Origin: Secundilactobacillus kimchicus JCM 15530
GTDB lineage: Bacteria; Bacillota; Bacilli; Lactobacillales; Lactobacillaceae
Assembly (NCBI RefSeq): GCF_001433995.1
Contig: NZ_AZCX01000003.1
Coordinates: 62,001 to 126,000, forward strand
Reading direction: 5' to 3'
Length of the DNA: 64,000 bases
Below the pieces are notes generated by a model. The model was not told the origin of the DNA. It saw only the letters and a program-made list of their open reading frames with translations, and made no database searches. Of the stretch, positions 35,017 to 43,642 are shown in pieces (the stretch's first letter is position 1; every line of letters starts with the position of its first letter). The translations under genes were made by a program, and so were the position numbers.

Positions 35017-35465
35017 TCAAAAACCCCTGTTCATTTCCATATTTGAAACTTTCGGTATTAATCATATCTCATCTATCGCAAAATGAAAAGAACCTTGAAT
35101 TTTTTCATTGCTCTAGGCGACCAGAAGTTGATGACGACATTCTAATGAATCCAAGAATGCCTACGCTCTAAAAACTCAGCCCAGTGCTTAAGAATATCTC
35201 CTTCACTCCAAACCCACAGTCTCTTTTATTGGAAGGGGATAAAAACCGTTGGAATCCATCAGCGACTTCGTTTAACGTAAACCTTTACTACTTCCCCTAA
35301 ATTCTAACACCCTCTCCAACAAGACTTTCAGAGGGGTACTCTATTTTACTAAAAATAGCCTCTGCAAATCATAAAGCCCATTTATTCACCAACCGCGGAT
35401 TCTAAGTCTATCCATTTGTGTACGCGGACCACGTACGCTATAATACCCGTGAAGAGGTGATTTGA
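35017..35465. other. Intergenic stretch with remnants
   Basis: This 449-bp gap holds no intact gene. It contains a weak terminator-like hairpin (ACCCTCT..AGAGGGGT near 35310-35337), a 19-bp copy (35351-35369) of part of the terminator at 29892, the 10-mer CCAACCGCGG (35389-35398; also at 25624-25633), and a short minus-strand frame (about 35205-35140) reading DILKHWAEFLERRHSWIH before a stop, perhaps the end of a lost gene. Confidence 0.5.
35416..35444 (+). promoter_or_regulatory. Promoter/operator of the toxin-antitoxin operon
   Basis: TTGTGT (35416-35421), 17-base spacer, perfect TATAAT (35439-35444). An inverted repeat GTACG-N7-CGTAC (35420-35436) lies in the spacer, where the antitoxin complex could bind. 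Confidence 0.78.
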
Positions 35466-35729
35466 ATGGAAAATTACACACCCACTAACGCAAGGAAAAA
35501 CTTTTATCAGATTTTAAAAGACATTAATCAGCAAAACAAACCCGTCACTATCACACCCGCAAACGGAAACGAGGACGAGGCTGCAATCATCATTTCAAAA
35601 AAAGATTGGGATTCAATTGCCGAAACTCTGTATCTTGAAAATACCGGCACTTTAGCAAAAGTCCACAAACGCGAAGATGACAATAGCGGTTTCTCGAACG
35701 TTGACGATATCGATTGGGATTCGCTATGA
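35466..35729 (+). CDS. Antitoxin of the Phd/YefM family
   Basis: An 87-residue acidic protein. The N-terminus YTPTNARKNFYQILKDINQQNKPVTIT is the Phd/YefM DNA-binding fold, and IIISKKDWDSIAETLYLENTG is the typical middle; the acidic C-terminus (DDNSGFSNVDDIDWDSL) should wrap the toxin. Its stop overlaps the toxin start. Ribosome site GAAGAGGTG. It neutralises the toxin and represses the operon. Confidence 0.92.
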   Translation: MENYTPTNARKNFYQILKDINQQNKPVTITPANGNEDEAAIIISKKDWDSIAETLYLENTGTLAKVHKREDDNSGFSNVDDIDWDSL

Positions 35730-35992
35730 TTCCGTACGAAGTTGAGATAAAAAACTCCGCTAAAGGTGACTTAAAGAAACTAAAACAGTCTAACTTGAAG
35801 GATCAGTTTTTAAAAACAATCGCCATTTTAAAGCATGATCCTTTTCAACCTACACAATCTTTCGAAAAGCTACAACCGCCTAGTAGTCAGCTTTACTCAA
35901 GAAGACTGAATGCTCAGCACCGCGTCGTTTATCGTGTGGACATAACGCTTAGAAAAGTTTATATTTACTCAGCTTGGAGTCATTATGAGTAA
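35726..35992 (+). CDS. Toxin of the YoeB/Txe (RelE superfamily) mRNA interferase type
   Basis: An 88-residue basic protein read from ATG 35726, overlapping the antitoxin stop (ATGA). SAKGDLKKLKQSNLKDQF, FEKLQPPSSQLYSRRLNAQHRVVYRV and the end IYSAWSHYE match the Txe/YoeB fold, including the LYSRRLNAQHRVVY core and the terminal His-Tyr. It should cleave mRNA on ribosomes when free. Confidence 0.92.
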   Translation: MIPYEVEIKNSAKGDLKKLKQSNLKDQFLKTIAILKHDPFQPTQSFEKLQPPSSQLYSRRLNAQHRVVYRVDITLRKVYIYSAWSHYE

Positions 35993-35996
35993 ACAA

Positions 35997-36029
35997 ATAA
36001 ACGTCGGGGGAAATCCCCCGACGTTTATT
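35997..36029. terminator. Bidirectional terminator after the toxin gene
   Basis: AAACGTCGGGGG and CCCCCGACGTTT form a 12-bp perfect stem around AAAT, with T-rich flanks on both strands; shared with the convergent SDR gene. Confidence 0.88.
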
Positions 36030-36049
36030 TAGTTTACTTTAATTTCCTG

Positions 36050-36784
36050 CTAATGCTGTTGTGCTACCGGCCGCAACAAAATCTCATTAATCCCAACCGC
36101 CTCTGGTTGATCAATCGCATAGGCCACGGCATTGGCAACGTCTTCCGGCTGGATGCCCATTCCTTGCTCTTGTTTGCGCATCTCTTCGCGCCGGTCTGAC
36201 CCGCTGATGGTGCTGTACAACTCAGTGTTAACCACCCCTGGAGAAATCATTGTTGTCCGGATGTGATTTTCAACCTGTTCTTGTCGCAAGCCGTCCATAA
36301 TCGCTTGAATGGCGTATTTCGTCCCAGCATACACCGCTGTGCTTGGCCGAACAATGTGGCCCGCCACTGAGTCTGTGGTAATCACGTGACCACCCTTTTG
36401 GTTAATCATAATTGGTAGTACCGCCGCAATGCCGTATAGAACGCCCTTGATGTTGGTATCGATCATCTTTTCCCATTCCGAAACCTTTAGCTCGTCGAGC
36501 AATGACAACGGCATCAACCCGGCGTTGTTAAACATGACATCAACTCGGCCAAAAGTCTCTTGTGCCAAATTCACTAACTTGGTGACATCTTCTCGCACCG
36601 TAACATCCGTTTTCGCGTATAAAACCTGTCCGCTGTCAAATTCAGCAGCCAACTGCTTCAGCCGGTCTTCGCGACGAGCGCCCAATACTAACTTAACGCC
36701 CATACCGGCCAATTTTCTAGCTGTTGCCAATCCAATACCGCTTGACGCTCCTGTAATCACGACTACTTTATTTTGTACGGTCAT
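36050..36784 (-). CDS. Short-chain dehydrogenase/reductase (SDR), copy 2
   Basis: A 244-residue classical SDR closely similar along its full length to the protein at 7747-8481: TGASSGIGLATARKLA, GARREDRL, NNAGLMPLSLLDELKV, YAGTKYA and the C-terminus NEILLRP. ATG 36784 is chosen (ribosome site GAGGGCG); the longer frame adds 18 residues absent from the paralogue. Broad carbonyl reductase activity is likely; substrate unknown. Single-gene unit. Confidence 0.87.
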   Translation of the reverse strand: MTVQNKVVVITGASSGIGLATARKLAGMGVKLVLGARREDRLKQLAAEFDSGQVLYAKTDVTVREDVTKLVNLAQETFGRVDVMFNNAGLMPLSLLDELKVSEWEKMIDTNIKGVLYGIAAVLPIMINQKGGHVITTDSVAGHIVRPSTAVYAGTKYAIQAIMDGLRQEQVENHIRTTMISPGVVNTELYSTISGSDRREEMRKQEQGMGIQPEDVANAVAYAIDQPEAVGINEILLRPVAQQH

Positions 36785-37152
36785 GAAATCGCCCTCATTT
36801 CTTATTTTTAATTTTGCGAAATATCCTTTGAATATCACTTAATATACTTATGGTACCGCAACCTACTCACTTACAAGGCAAAAAAAAACCTAAATAACAA
36901 ATTAATTCAGTCACCTTTCAACCTAATCTGCGTAGCTAAAATCGAATTGACCGAAAACCATCGAGACGAACCGTCCACCGAAGCGGGTAAACTAACAGCT
37001 TATTGTTCAGTCCAGGATGCTTAACTTAAAACGGCGTGTGCCTTCAAAAGTTTTGAGGCTACACACTGTTTTTTGTAGTCAGTTTAGTTAGATCTGAACG
37101 ATAGCCGTCTTGGTCATTATGAAAGCATCAACCGCCGACCCAATTCGTCGCT
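36785..37152. other. Intergenic region with MFS terminator
   Basis: No ORF is credible here. A minus-strand terminator at about 37027-37074 (stem GTGTGTAGCCTC..GAAGGCACACGC, then CCGTTTT) serves the MFS gene. The rest (SDR promoter side, 36840-37020) shows nothing I can name. Confidence 0.6.
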
Positions 37153-38382
37153 TTATTTTTCAAAAGCATGATTAGCTTGAGCATGGGTCTCTTTTCTCAT
37201 CCCCCACATCACCGGCGCCAACAGCACCATATTCACGCCTTCAAGCACCGCCGTCATGACGAACACACCCGAATATCCGACCGCGTTAGCCACTACTGAT
37301 CCTAGCATCGGGCCAATCACACTTCCCATGGCTTGAAACGATTGGTTATAGCTAAAAATACGACCAAAGGCGGATTGGGGCACGTAACGGGTCATTAAAA
37401 CTTGGATGGCTGGCAGCATTGCGGCATCGGAAAAGCCTAACAAAGTGCGCCATAACCCAAGCTGCCAGACGTTTTGGGCAAAACTCATTGGAATAAAACA
37501 GATGATGGCAGCAGCCAATCCGCCCACCAGTACCTTTTCCGGACCGATATGATCGCTGACAATCCCAAGGATGGGTGACGCAATCAACGTGATAATACCC
37601 GGTAGTGATGAAATCCAGCCGCTAGTCATCGCAACCGATCCCTGGTTATGAAGCATTGACTTGATCAACAGACTGATAATGGGCGTAATTGACATATTAG
37701 CGGCCTGAATGACCAGCGTTGTGATAAACAACCCCCAAATCAACCTGGGATTGGCTAATTGTTTGAATACTTGCTTTGTTGGCGCCATCTTCTTAGCCGA
37801 GATGGGCTCGAAAACCTCGTGAACAAACAGCAACGTCATGAGAAAGACCACCAGCATCATCGCCCCGGTCACGAAAAATGAGCTCCGGTAGCCAAAGACG
37901 CTGGCCAAGGCCCCGCCAGCAAGTGGTCCTAACAAGGTCCCCACCACGTTACCCGTCGCTAGTGTGCCCAGCGCCTTGCCGCTTTTCTCGGTGGGAACGC
38001 TGGCGGCCATAATTGCGTTGGCATTGTTAATATAGCCCGAAAAGCACCCCTGAATCGCCCGCAAAACAATGAGGATCAAAATGTTAGGGGCCAGCCCGCA
38101 GGCGGTAATCGTAATCGTCATCCCAAGCGAGGCCCGTAGGCACATCAACTTCCGGCCATATTGATCAGCTAATTTACCCCAATAGGGTGACACAATGGCT
38201 TTCATCAAAAACGTAATGGCAAATGCAAACCCGCTAATCAAGTTAAGCTGAGCGGTTGTAAAATGCCCCATCGTCGCGATGTATAGTGGTAAAAACGGCA
38301 TCGTCATGGAAAACCCCATGCCCGTTATAAAGTTGCCGACCCACAGCACCATCAAATTGTGCTGCCACTTAATTGGCTTCAT
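37153..38382 (-). CDS. MFS transporter, 12-segment drug-efflux type
   Basis: A 409-residue DHA1-type carrier. Motif GKLADQYGRKLM follows segment 2, and motif C (LGPLAGGALASVFGYRSSF) is in segment 5, a mark of antiporters. The second half repeats the pattern (GIVSDHIGPEKV). Ribosome site GGAAGGGG. Substrate unknown; similar Gram-positive proteins export fluoroquinolones and other drugs. Transcribed alone, after the terminator of the BASS carrier. Confidence 0.87.
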   Translation of the reverse strand: MKPIKWQHNLMVLWVGNFITGMGFSMTMPFLPLYIATMGHFTTAQLNLISGFAFAITFLMKAIVSPYWGKLADQYGRKLMCLRASLGMTITITACGLAPNILILIVLRAIQGCFSGYINNANAIMAASVPTEKSGKALGTLATGNVVGTLLGPLAGGALASVFGYRSSFFVTGAMMLVVFLMTLLFVHEVFEPISAKKMAPTKQVFKQLANPRLIWGLFITTLVIQAANMSITPIISLLIKSMLHNQGSVAMTSGWISSLPGIITLIASPILGIVSDHIGPEKVLVGGLAAAIICFIPMSFAQNVWQLGLWRTLLGFSDAAMLPAIQVLMTRYVPQSAFGRIFSYNQSFQAMGSVIGPMLGSVVANAVGYSGVFVMTAVLEGVNMVLLAPVMWGMRKETHAQANHAFEK

Positions 38383-38404
38383 CCGTTCAGCCCCTTCCTA
38401 AAAA

Positions 38405-38446
38405 CTAAAAACCAGACCCATTCCCTGTCGGTAAACGGTCTGGCTT
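38405..38446 (-). terminator. Terminator of the ilvD-sufT-BASS operon
   Basis: AGCCAGACC and GGTCTGGTTTTTAG pair on the minus strand with a following T-run. Confidence 0.75.
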
Positions 38447-38471
38447 CATTTATCAATTGCCACTTAGCGAA

Positions 38472-39440
38472 CTAACGCCCGGCTGGAACCGGCTCGGCAA
38501 CGGTGGCTTTCTTTTCGCTTCGACCTCGCCAGTATGACGATAGAATCGAACCCGAAATGTTGTGCCATATACTGAAAATCGTCGAGGGAATCGCTGCAGC
38601 CGGCGTGAAATACTTCATCGCAAGAGTTGCTCCTAAACTTGAATCTTGCATCCCAACCTCAAAAGTAATGGCCTTACGCTGCGGGTCTTTCAACCGAATC
38701 AGCTTCGAGGATAAAAAGCCCAGTCCATATCCTGACAAATTATGAATCATCACAACAGGAATGACCATGGCCGTGGCAGCTGTGAATAACTCGGCGTGGT
38801 TAGCTGAAATAACGGCACCGATAATCAACAAAATGGCGACCTGAGAAACCAATGGAAGTGCCCGGGTGACCCTATCAACCGTCTTCTTAAACAATGTGTG
38901 AATCACAACCCCTAAAATAATGGGCACCAGCACAATCTTAACGGTGCTCAAGAATAGTGACTGTGTTGGGATTGCGACGTATTGGCCGGCATAAAATAAC
39001 AACAACCCTGGTAAGGCAATCGGTGCCAATAGGGTCGACAGCGTTTCGATCGAAACGTCTAACGCAACGTCACCGCCAGCTAAGTAGGCCATCACACTTG
39101 ATGAAGTCCCACTAGGACACGAGCCAACCAAGATTACCCCAGCGGCCGTTGCGCCCTTTAACTGGAAAACTTGGCACAGGATCCAAGCTAGTAGTGGCAT
39201 GATCACATAGTGGGCCACCGTCCCTAAAATAACCGGAACCGGTCGCTTGACGATGCGGGCAAAATCCGCCCCGCGTAACGTAAGCCCCATCCCAAACAGG
39301 ATAATGCCTAATAAGTACGAGGTGTTAGGAATGACCCACGCACTCGTCTGGGGTAAGACGTAATTAAACGCCGCCCAGATAACCACTAACACCGTAAACC
39401 ACCGACCGACCCAGCGGCCAAACTGTTCCACTTTTTCCAT
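38472..39440 (-). CDS. BASS-family transporter (PanS-like), possible 2-keto acid carrier
   Basis: A 322-residue, ~10-segment protein of the bile acid:sodium symporter family: SCPSGTSSSVMAYLAGGDVALDVSIE region and the later EVGMQDSSLGATLA are the two discontinuous-helix motifs. ATG 39440 is preferred over 39506, which overlaps the preceding gene. Bacterial relatives such as PanS move ketopantoate. Its position behind ilvD, whose products are 2-ketoisovalerate and 2-keto-3-methylvalerate, suggests a branched keto acid or ketopantoate substrate. That link is inference from context. Confidence 0.82.
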   Translation of the reverse strand: MEKVEQFGRWVGRWFTVLVVIWAAFNYVLPQTSAWVIPNTSYLLGIILFGMGLTLRGADFARIVKRPVPVILGTVAHYVIMPLLAWILCQVFQLKGATAAGVILVGSCPSGTSSSVMAYLAGGDVALDVSIETLSTLLAPIALPGLLLFYAGQYVAIPTQSLFLSTVKIVLVPIILGVVIHTLFKKTVDRVTRALPLVSQVAILLIIGAVISANHAELFTAATAMVIPVVMIHNLSGYGLGFLSSKLIRLKDPQRKAITFEVGMQDSSLGATLAMKYFTPAAAIPSTIFSIWHNISGSILSSYWRGRSEKKATVAEPVPAGR

Positions 39441-39474
39441 ATGTAGTCCGCCTTCTTTCATCATTTCTCTTAAC

Positions 39475-39819
39475 TTAACTATGGTAGCCAAGAGCCACTC
39501 GGGCAAACCGACTCATTTTAGCGGGTGACCAAGCGGGTTCCCAGACTAAGTTAATATCGACCCGATCCACCTCGGGTAGTTTTTCTAGAGCACTTTCAAT
39601 CATGTTTGTCAGAACCTGTGAAATGGGACACCCCATCGTCGTCAGGGTCATCGTGACCGTGACAACCCCATCGGTTAAGCTGAGTCCATATATCAGACCC
39701 AGATTCACTAAATCAATCCGAAGTTCGGGATCAATCACCGTTTGGAGGGCCTCAACCATCCGGGTCTTTAAATCCGCAACCGTGTCCGTTGTAGCCGTAC
39801 TTTCTTCGGCCATCATCAT
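39475..39819 (-). CDS. MIP18/SufT-like Fe-S cluster assembly factor
   Basis: A ~114-residue DUF59-family protein: VIDPELRIDLVNLGLIYGL and TLTTMGCPISQ (with the conserved Cys) are the core motifs. The family helps mature Fe-S proteins. It lies 29 bp after ilvD, itself an Fe-S enzyme, so a dedicated role in loading the IlvD cluster is attractive. GTG/ATG/ATG/ATG are tandem possible starts at 39822-39813; AAGGGA best fits 39819. Confidence 0.85.
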   Translation of the reverse strand: MMMAEESTATTDTVADLKTRMVEALQTVIDPELRIDLVNLGLIYGLSLTDGVVTVTMTLTTMGCPISQVLTNMIESALEKLPEVDRVDINLVWEPAWSPAKMSRFARVALGYHS

Positions 39820-39848
39820 CACCGTCCCTTAATTGAACCAACTAACCG

Positions 39849-41591
39849 TTAGTCTTCCTTACCGAACAACTCATCAGCCCCCAGCATCACACCCCCGGTA
39901 TTCGCTGATGTGACGAGGTACTGGTACCGGGCAAGGTAGCCGAACCGAACCTTCGGCTTGAATGGCGTTAACGTTTGACGCCGTTTAGCAAACTCTGCTT
40001 CTGAAACGGCCACGTCCAGCGTCCGATTCGTCAGGTCAATCGTAATTTGATCGCCATCTTGAATTAACGCGATTTCACCGCCGGAAGCAGCTTCAGGTGA
40101 GACATGGCCCACACAGATGCCATGGGTTGCGCCTGAGAAGCGGCCGTCTGTGATCAAAGCAACATCACGGCCTAATCCCCGGCCAATAATATCTGAGGTG
40201 GGATTCAACATTTCGGGCATTCCCGGCCCACCCTTTGGTCCTTCGTACCGAATAACGACCACGTCACCTGCTTTGACCGTCCCGTTATCAATTCCTTCAA
40301 CGGCATCATCATGTGAGTCAAAACAAACGGCTGTCCCAACAAACTTGTGAATGTCAGGATCAACGCCCGCTACCTTGATAACGGACCCTTCCTTCGCCAC
40401 ATTGCCGTATAGAACGGATAACCCGCCCTGTTCAGAATACGGATTATCCAACGGTCGAATAATCTCGGGATTTAAGGTGTGCGCACCGGCAACGTTCTCA
40501 CGAATTGTTTTGCCCGTCACCGTCGGCCGGTCCGGGTGTAAAGCACCCTTTTCAATTAGCTCATTCATAATAGCCGGGATCCCACCAGCCTGATGAACGT
40601 CCTCCATGTTCCAAGAAGACGATGGTGCGATCTTGGCCAAATGGGGCGTCCGCTTAGCGATCTCGTTAATATCTTGTTCGCTATAATCGATTCCCGCTTC
40701 ATGTGCAATGGCGAGACCATGGAGTACCGTATTAGTCGATCCGCCCATTGCCATATCAAGGGCAAACGCGTCATCAATGGCCTCTTTCGTAATAATGTCA
40801 CGGGGTTTCAAATCGGCCTCAACGTTGGCCATGACCCGTTTTGCGGCTGCCCGAACTAATTCCCGCCGCTGGTCAGAAACGGCCAAAGCTGTGCCGTTAA
40901 ATGGCAGGGCAACCCCTAGTGCTTCCATCAACGAATTCATCGAGTTCGCCGTATACATTCCGGCACACGACCCACAACTTGGACAGGCGTTACGTTCAAG
41001 TTCCATAAAGTCTTCCTTGGTCATTTTGCCATCTTTGAATGCCCCAACGGCTTCAAAAACGGATGACAAGTTGGCCGCCTTCCCGTTTGGATCGACCCCC
41101 GCTTTCATTGGCCCACCGGACACAAAGGCGCACGGAACGTTGGTTCGTAACGACGCCATCAACATCCCCGGTGTGATCTTGTCACAGTTAGGCATGTATA
41201 ACACCCCGTCAAACCAGTGGGCATTAATGACGGTCTCAGCGGAATCAGCAATGATTTCACGGCTAGGTAGGGAGTACCGCATCCCGATATGGCCCATCGC
41301 AATCCCATCGTCGACGCCAATCGTATTAAATTCAAAGGGAATTCCCCCCGCCTTACGGATTTCTTCTTTAGCAATATCTGCTAACTCTCGTAAGTGCACG
41401 TGCCCTGGCACAATTTCTATGTATGAGTTACAAATGGCAATGAAGGGTTTCTTCATATCTTCCGGGTCCTTGACCATCCCGGTGGCGTATAACAAACTTC
41501 GCCCTGGTGCCCGATCAACACCAACGGTGATCTCATCACTTCGCTTTTGCATGTCATCGCCACTGACGGTAAAATTCAGCGTATCGCTCAT
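39849..41591 (-). CDS. ilvD: Dihydroxy-acid dehydratase IlvD
   Basis: Converts 2,3-dihydroxy-isovalerate and -methylvalerate to the keto acids of valine and isoleucine. The cluster-ligating cysteines are seen in [11 protein letters not shown] and [19 protein letters not shown], with late motif GRFSGATHG. The 580 residues are longer than average only by a few. First gene of ilvD-sufT-BASS. Ribosome site AGGAGG. Its promoter/operator resembles that of ilvB. Confidence 0.96.
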   Translation of the reverse strand: MSDTLNFTVSGDDMQKRSDEITVGVDRAPGRSLLYATGMVKDPEDMKKPFIAICNSYIEIVPGHVHLRELADIAKEEIRKAGGIPFEFNTIGVDDGIAMGHIGMRYSLPSREIIADSAETVINAHWFDGVLYMPNCDKITPGMLMASLRTNVPCAFVSGGPMKAGVDPNGKAANLSSVFEAVGAFKDGKMTKEDFMELERNACPSCGSCAGMYTANSMNSLMEALGVALPFNGTALAVSDQRRELVRAAAKRVMANVEADLKPRDIITKEAIDDAFALDMAMGGSTNTVLHGLAIAHEAGIDYSEQDINEIAKRTPHLAKIAPSSSWNMEDVHQAGGIPAIMNELIEKGALHPDRPTVTGKTIRENVAGAHTLNPEIIRPLDNPYSEQGGLSVLYGNVAKEGSVIKVAGVDPDIHKFVGTAVCFDSHDDAVEGIDNGTVKAGDVVVIRYEGPKGGPGMPEMLNPTSDIIGRGLGRDVALITDGRFSGATHGICVGHVSPEAASGGEIALIQDGDQITIDLTNRTLDVAVSEAEFAKRRQTLTPFKPKVRFGYLARYQYLVTSANTGGVMLGADELFGKED

Positions 41592-41650
41592 TCAACAAGC
41601 CTCCTATAAGAAATTTTGAATCATCCATAATGCCGATTCAAATTACACAA

Positions 41651-41691
41651 ATATTATCATTAAATTCTAATTTGTCAACGGATTTTCTAAT
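41651..41691 (-). promoter_or_regulatory. ilvD promoter with TCTAAT direct-repeat operator
   Basis: Minus strand TTGACA (41673-41678), 16-base spacer, TAATAT (41651-41656). On the + strand TCTAAT occurs at 41666-41671 and 41686-41691, on either side of the -35 box, 20 bp apart. The ilvB promoter has the same arrangement. Confidence 0.8.
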
Positions 41692-41858
41692 ATAAGTAGC
41701 TGGGTTACAAAAACCTAGGGCTTCCCCCTATTTACCGACATCCTTTCAAATCGGATTTACAAGTGCTTATTTATCAACGTTTATAGTCGTTAATCTTTGT
41801 GAAACGATTAAATTATTCAGTTCCTTCTATATTAATTAGGAATATCGACGCCCTCATA

Positions 41859-41905
41859 AATATAACTATTTTCTCATTTACTTTTCATTTTTCGTCTGCT
41901 ATGCT
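41859..41905 (+). promoter_or_regulatory. Promoter of the Ile-rich leader (copy 1)
   Basis: TTTACT (41877-41882), 17-base spacer, TATGCT (41900-41905). The upstream AATATAACTATTTTCTCA block is nearly identical to the block before the second leader at 48.7 kb, suggesting a common regulator or a recent duplication. Confidence 0.75.
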
Positions 41906-41935
41906 TTCTCTATTCTTAAAGACGAGGCGACCAAA

Positions 41936-41998
41936 ATGAAAACACCCCAAAATGACAGTCAAATTATTATTTCAATTAACACCCTTATTGTTCATTAA
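41936..41998 (+). CDS. Ile-rich leader peptide (20 codons) for attenuation
   Basis: ATG 41936 has the ribosome site GAGG at 41924-41927. The peptide is MKTPQNDSQIIISINTLIVH: five Ile, one Leu and one Val, seven of them in the last twelve codons. It ends two bases before a set of competing hairpins. Slow reading of Ile codons would hold the ribosome over the first arm and favour read-through into the MHS transporter gene. Confidence 0.82.
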   Translation: MKTPQNDSQIIISINTLIVH

Positions 41999-42000
41999 CA

Positions 42001-42074
42001 GCGGGTGATTTTTGAATTCCCGCAATCGCGGGCATTTTGGGAAGCCAAGAGCCTATCAGGTTCTTGGCTTTTTT
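42001..42074 (+). promoter_or_regulatory. BCAA attenuator, copy 1 (competing hairpins plus terminator)
   Basis: GCGGG (42001-42005) and GCGGG (42028-42032) can each pair with CCCGC (42019-42023), so the two pairings exclude one another. The terminator stem GCCAAGAGCC/GGTTCTTGGC with TTTTTT ends at 42074. Placement right after the leader stop codon is the classical amino-acid attenuator design. Confidence 0.82.
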
Positions 42075-42125
42075 ATTTTCCGTTTCGGCTTTTTGAAGGA
42101 CCAATATATTAGGAAGGTGATTCAC

Positions 42126-43466
42126 ATGCAAGATACAGATGTCTCCACAGCTTCAGCAATGGCGCCGACGCTTGACGCCAATCCTAAGGGGTTAAGTCGC
42201 GACCCCGTTAAAACGGTGGTTTTTGCGTCCATGATTGGAACGGCCATTGAGTTTTACGACTTTTATGCCTATGGGACGGCCGCCGCGGCCTACTTCCCCC
42301 AGGTCTTTTTTCCGGAGGTAACCCCAACAATTGCCACACTGCTCAGTTTGTTGACCTTCGGCGTCGCCTTTGTCGCACGTCCACTGGGTTCCTTAGTCTT
42401 CGGCCACTTCGGCGATAAAATTGGCCGCAAAAATACGCTGATTGTCTCATTACTGTTAATGGGTTGTTCTACGGTCCTAATTGGCGTCCTACCGGGATAC
42501 GCCACGCTCGGGATCACCTCGGTCGTGCTCCTTTGTCTCTGTCGCTTTGTCCAAGGTGTCGGGCTTGGCGGCGAATGGTCCGGGGCTGCTCTGGTTGCCA
42601 CCGAAAATGCGCCAGCTAACCGGCGCGCGCTTTATGGCGCGTTTCCGGAACTGGGTGCGCCACTCGGTTTCTTCTTGAGTAACGGCCTCTTCTTCGTGCT
42701 TGAGATGACGTTGACGCCCGCCCAAATGATTAGTTTCGGTTGGCGGATTCCATTCATCGCCTCCTCGCTACTGGTATTTATCGGCTTTTGGGTTCGGGAA
42801 CGGATGCAGGAAACCCCAATGTTTCGTCTCGCCCAAAAACGTCAGACTGTCACTAAGTCACCGCTGAAAACCGTCTTCAAAACCAGTTGGCGACAGCTAA
42901 TTCAAGGCACGTTCATTGTTTCAGTTACATACACTCTGTTTTACACGCTGGCCACTTGGTCCTTAACCTATGCAACAACGACCCTGGGATTCTCCAATAA
43001 GGAATACCTACTGATGCTAATGGCCGCCATCATTGTTTTTGCCGTCATGATTGTTGTCGCTTCCCAATTTGCTGACGTTTTAGGCCGCCGGCGGGTTTTG
43101 ATTTCCGCCTCCTGCTTACTGTTGCTCTTTGCTTTCGCTTTCCCATACCTGCTACAAGGTCACCGGAACTTTGTTGGCGCTATGACCTTCCTAGTCGTCG
43201 GGTTCATCCTCATGGGAACGGCCTTTGGTCCGGTCGGCGCCGTCTTGCCAGAACTCTTCTCCACTAAGGTCCGATACTCCGGTGCTGGCATTTCCTACAA
43301 CGTCGCCGCCATTGTCGGGGCGGCCTTTGCACCGACCATCGCGACTTGGTTGTCAACGCACTGGGGGATTCAATCAGTGGGCGTCTATCTGGGAATTATG
43401 GCCGTTGCTTGCCTCATCTCTCTGTTGACGGTCAAGGAAACCAAAGAAGTTGATTTCACAAAATAA
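42126..43466 (+). CDS. MHS-family (metabolite:H+ symporter) MFS transporter, BCAA-regulated
   Basis: A 446-residue, 12-segment carrier of the ProP/ShiA/KgtP branch: IGTAIEFYDFYAYGTAAA in segment 1 is the branch hallmark, then GHFGDKIGRKNTL and RFVQGVGLGGEWSGAALVATE. ATG 42126 with AGGAAGGTG is chosen; the longer frame runs back through the terminator. Control by an Ile-rich leader attenuator predicts import of a branched-chain amino acid, or its keto or hydroxy acid, when isoleucine is short. No member of this branch known to me is a BCAA importer. Confidence 0.88.
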   Translation: MQDTDVSTASAMAPTLDANPKGLSRDPVKTVVFASMIGTAIEFYDFYAYGTAAAAYFPQVFFPEVTPTIATLLSLLTFGVAFVARPLGSLVFGHFGDKIGRKNTLIVSLLLMGCSTVLIGVLPGYATLGITSVVLLCLCRFVQGVGLGGEWSGAALVATENAPANRRALYGAFPELGAPLGFFLSNGLFFVLEMTLTPAQMISFGWRIPFIASSLLVFIGFWVRERMQETPMFRLAQKRQTVTKSPLKTVFKTSWRQLIQGTFIVSVTYTLFYTLATWSLTYATTTLGFSNKEYLLMLMAAIIVFAVMIVVASQFADVLGRRRVLISASCLLLLFAFAFPYLLQGHRNFVGAMTFLVVGFILMGTAFGPVGAVLPELFSTKVRYSGAGISYNVAAIVGAAFAPTIATWLSTHWGIQSVGVYLGIMAVACLISLLTVKETKEVDFTK

Positions 43467-43561
43467 TCACCAATGAGCCATTATTCTTTAGCAATCCATC
43501 CGAACCAACGGGATTGCAATGCCAGTCTAGCTTAAAATTAGAACTACTCAGACCAACTAAT

Positions 43562-43611
43562 AAGGGCGTCGTCAGCTTGAAACAATGATCAAGCTGGCGA
43601 CGCCCCTTTAT
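43562..43611. terminator. Bidirectional intrinsic terminator
   Basis: AAGGGCGTCGTCAGCTTGA pairs with TCAAGCTGGCGACGCCCCTT, between the convergent MHS and YlmA-like genes. Confidence 0.88.
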
Positions 43612-43642
43612 TGTCTGCCGATATATTCTGATTGATGACGGG

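Noticed and set aside
35140-35205. Minus-strand fragment DILKHWAEFLERRHSWIH as a gene
   Set aside because: Too short and without start; kept only as a possible remnant in the intergenic note.
40708-41619. 303-codon plus-strand ORF
   Set aside because: Entirely antisense to ilvD, which has complete catalytic motifs; the opposite frame is open only because of codon bias.
41666-41691. CodY box in the ilvD and ilvB promoters
   Set aside because: The sequences match only about 9 of 15 positions of the CodY consensus as I aligned them, so I call a generic TCTAAT repeat instead.
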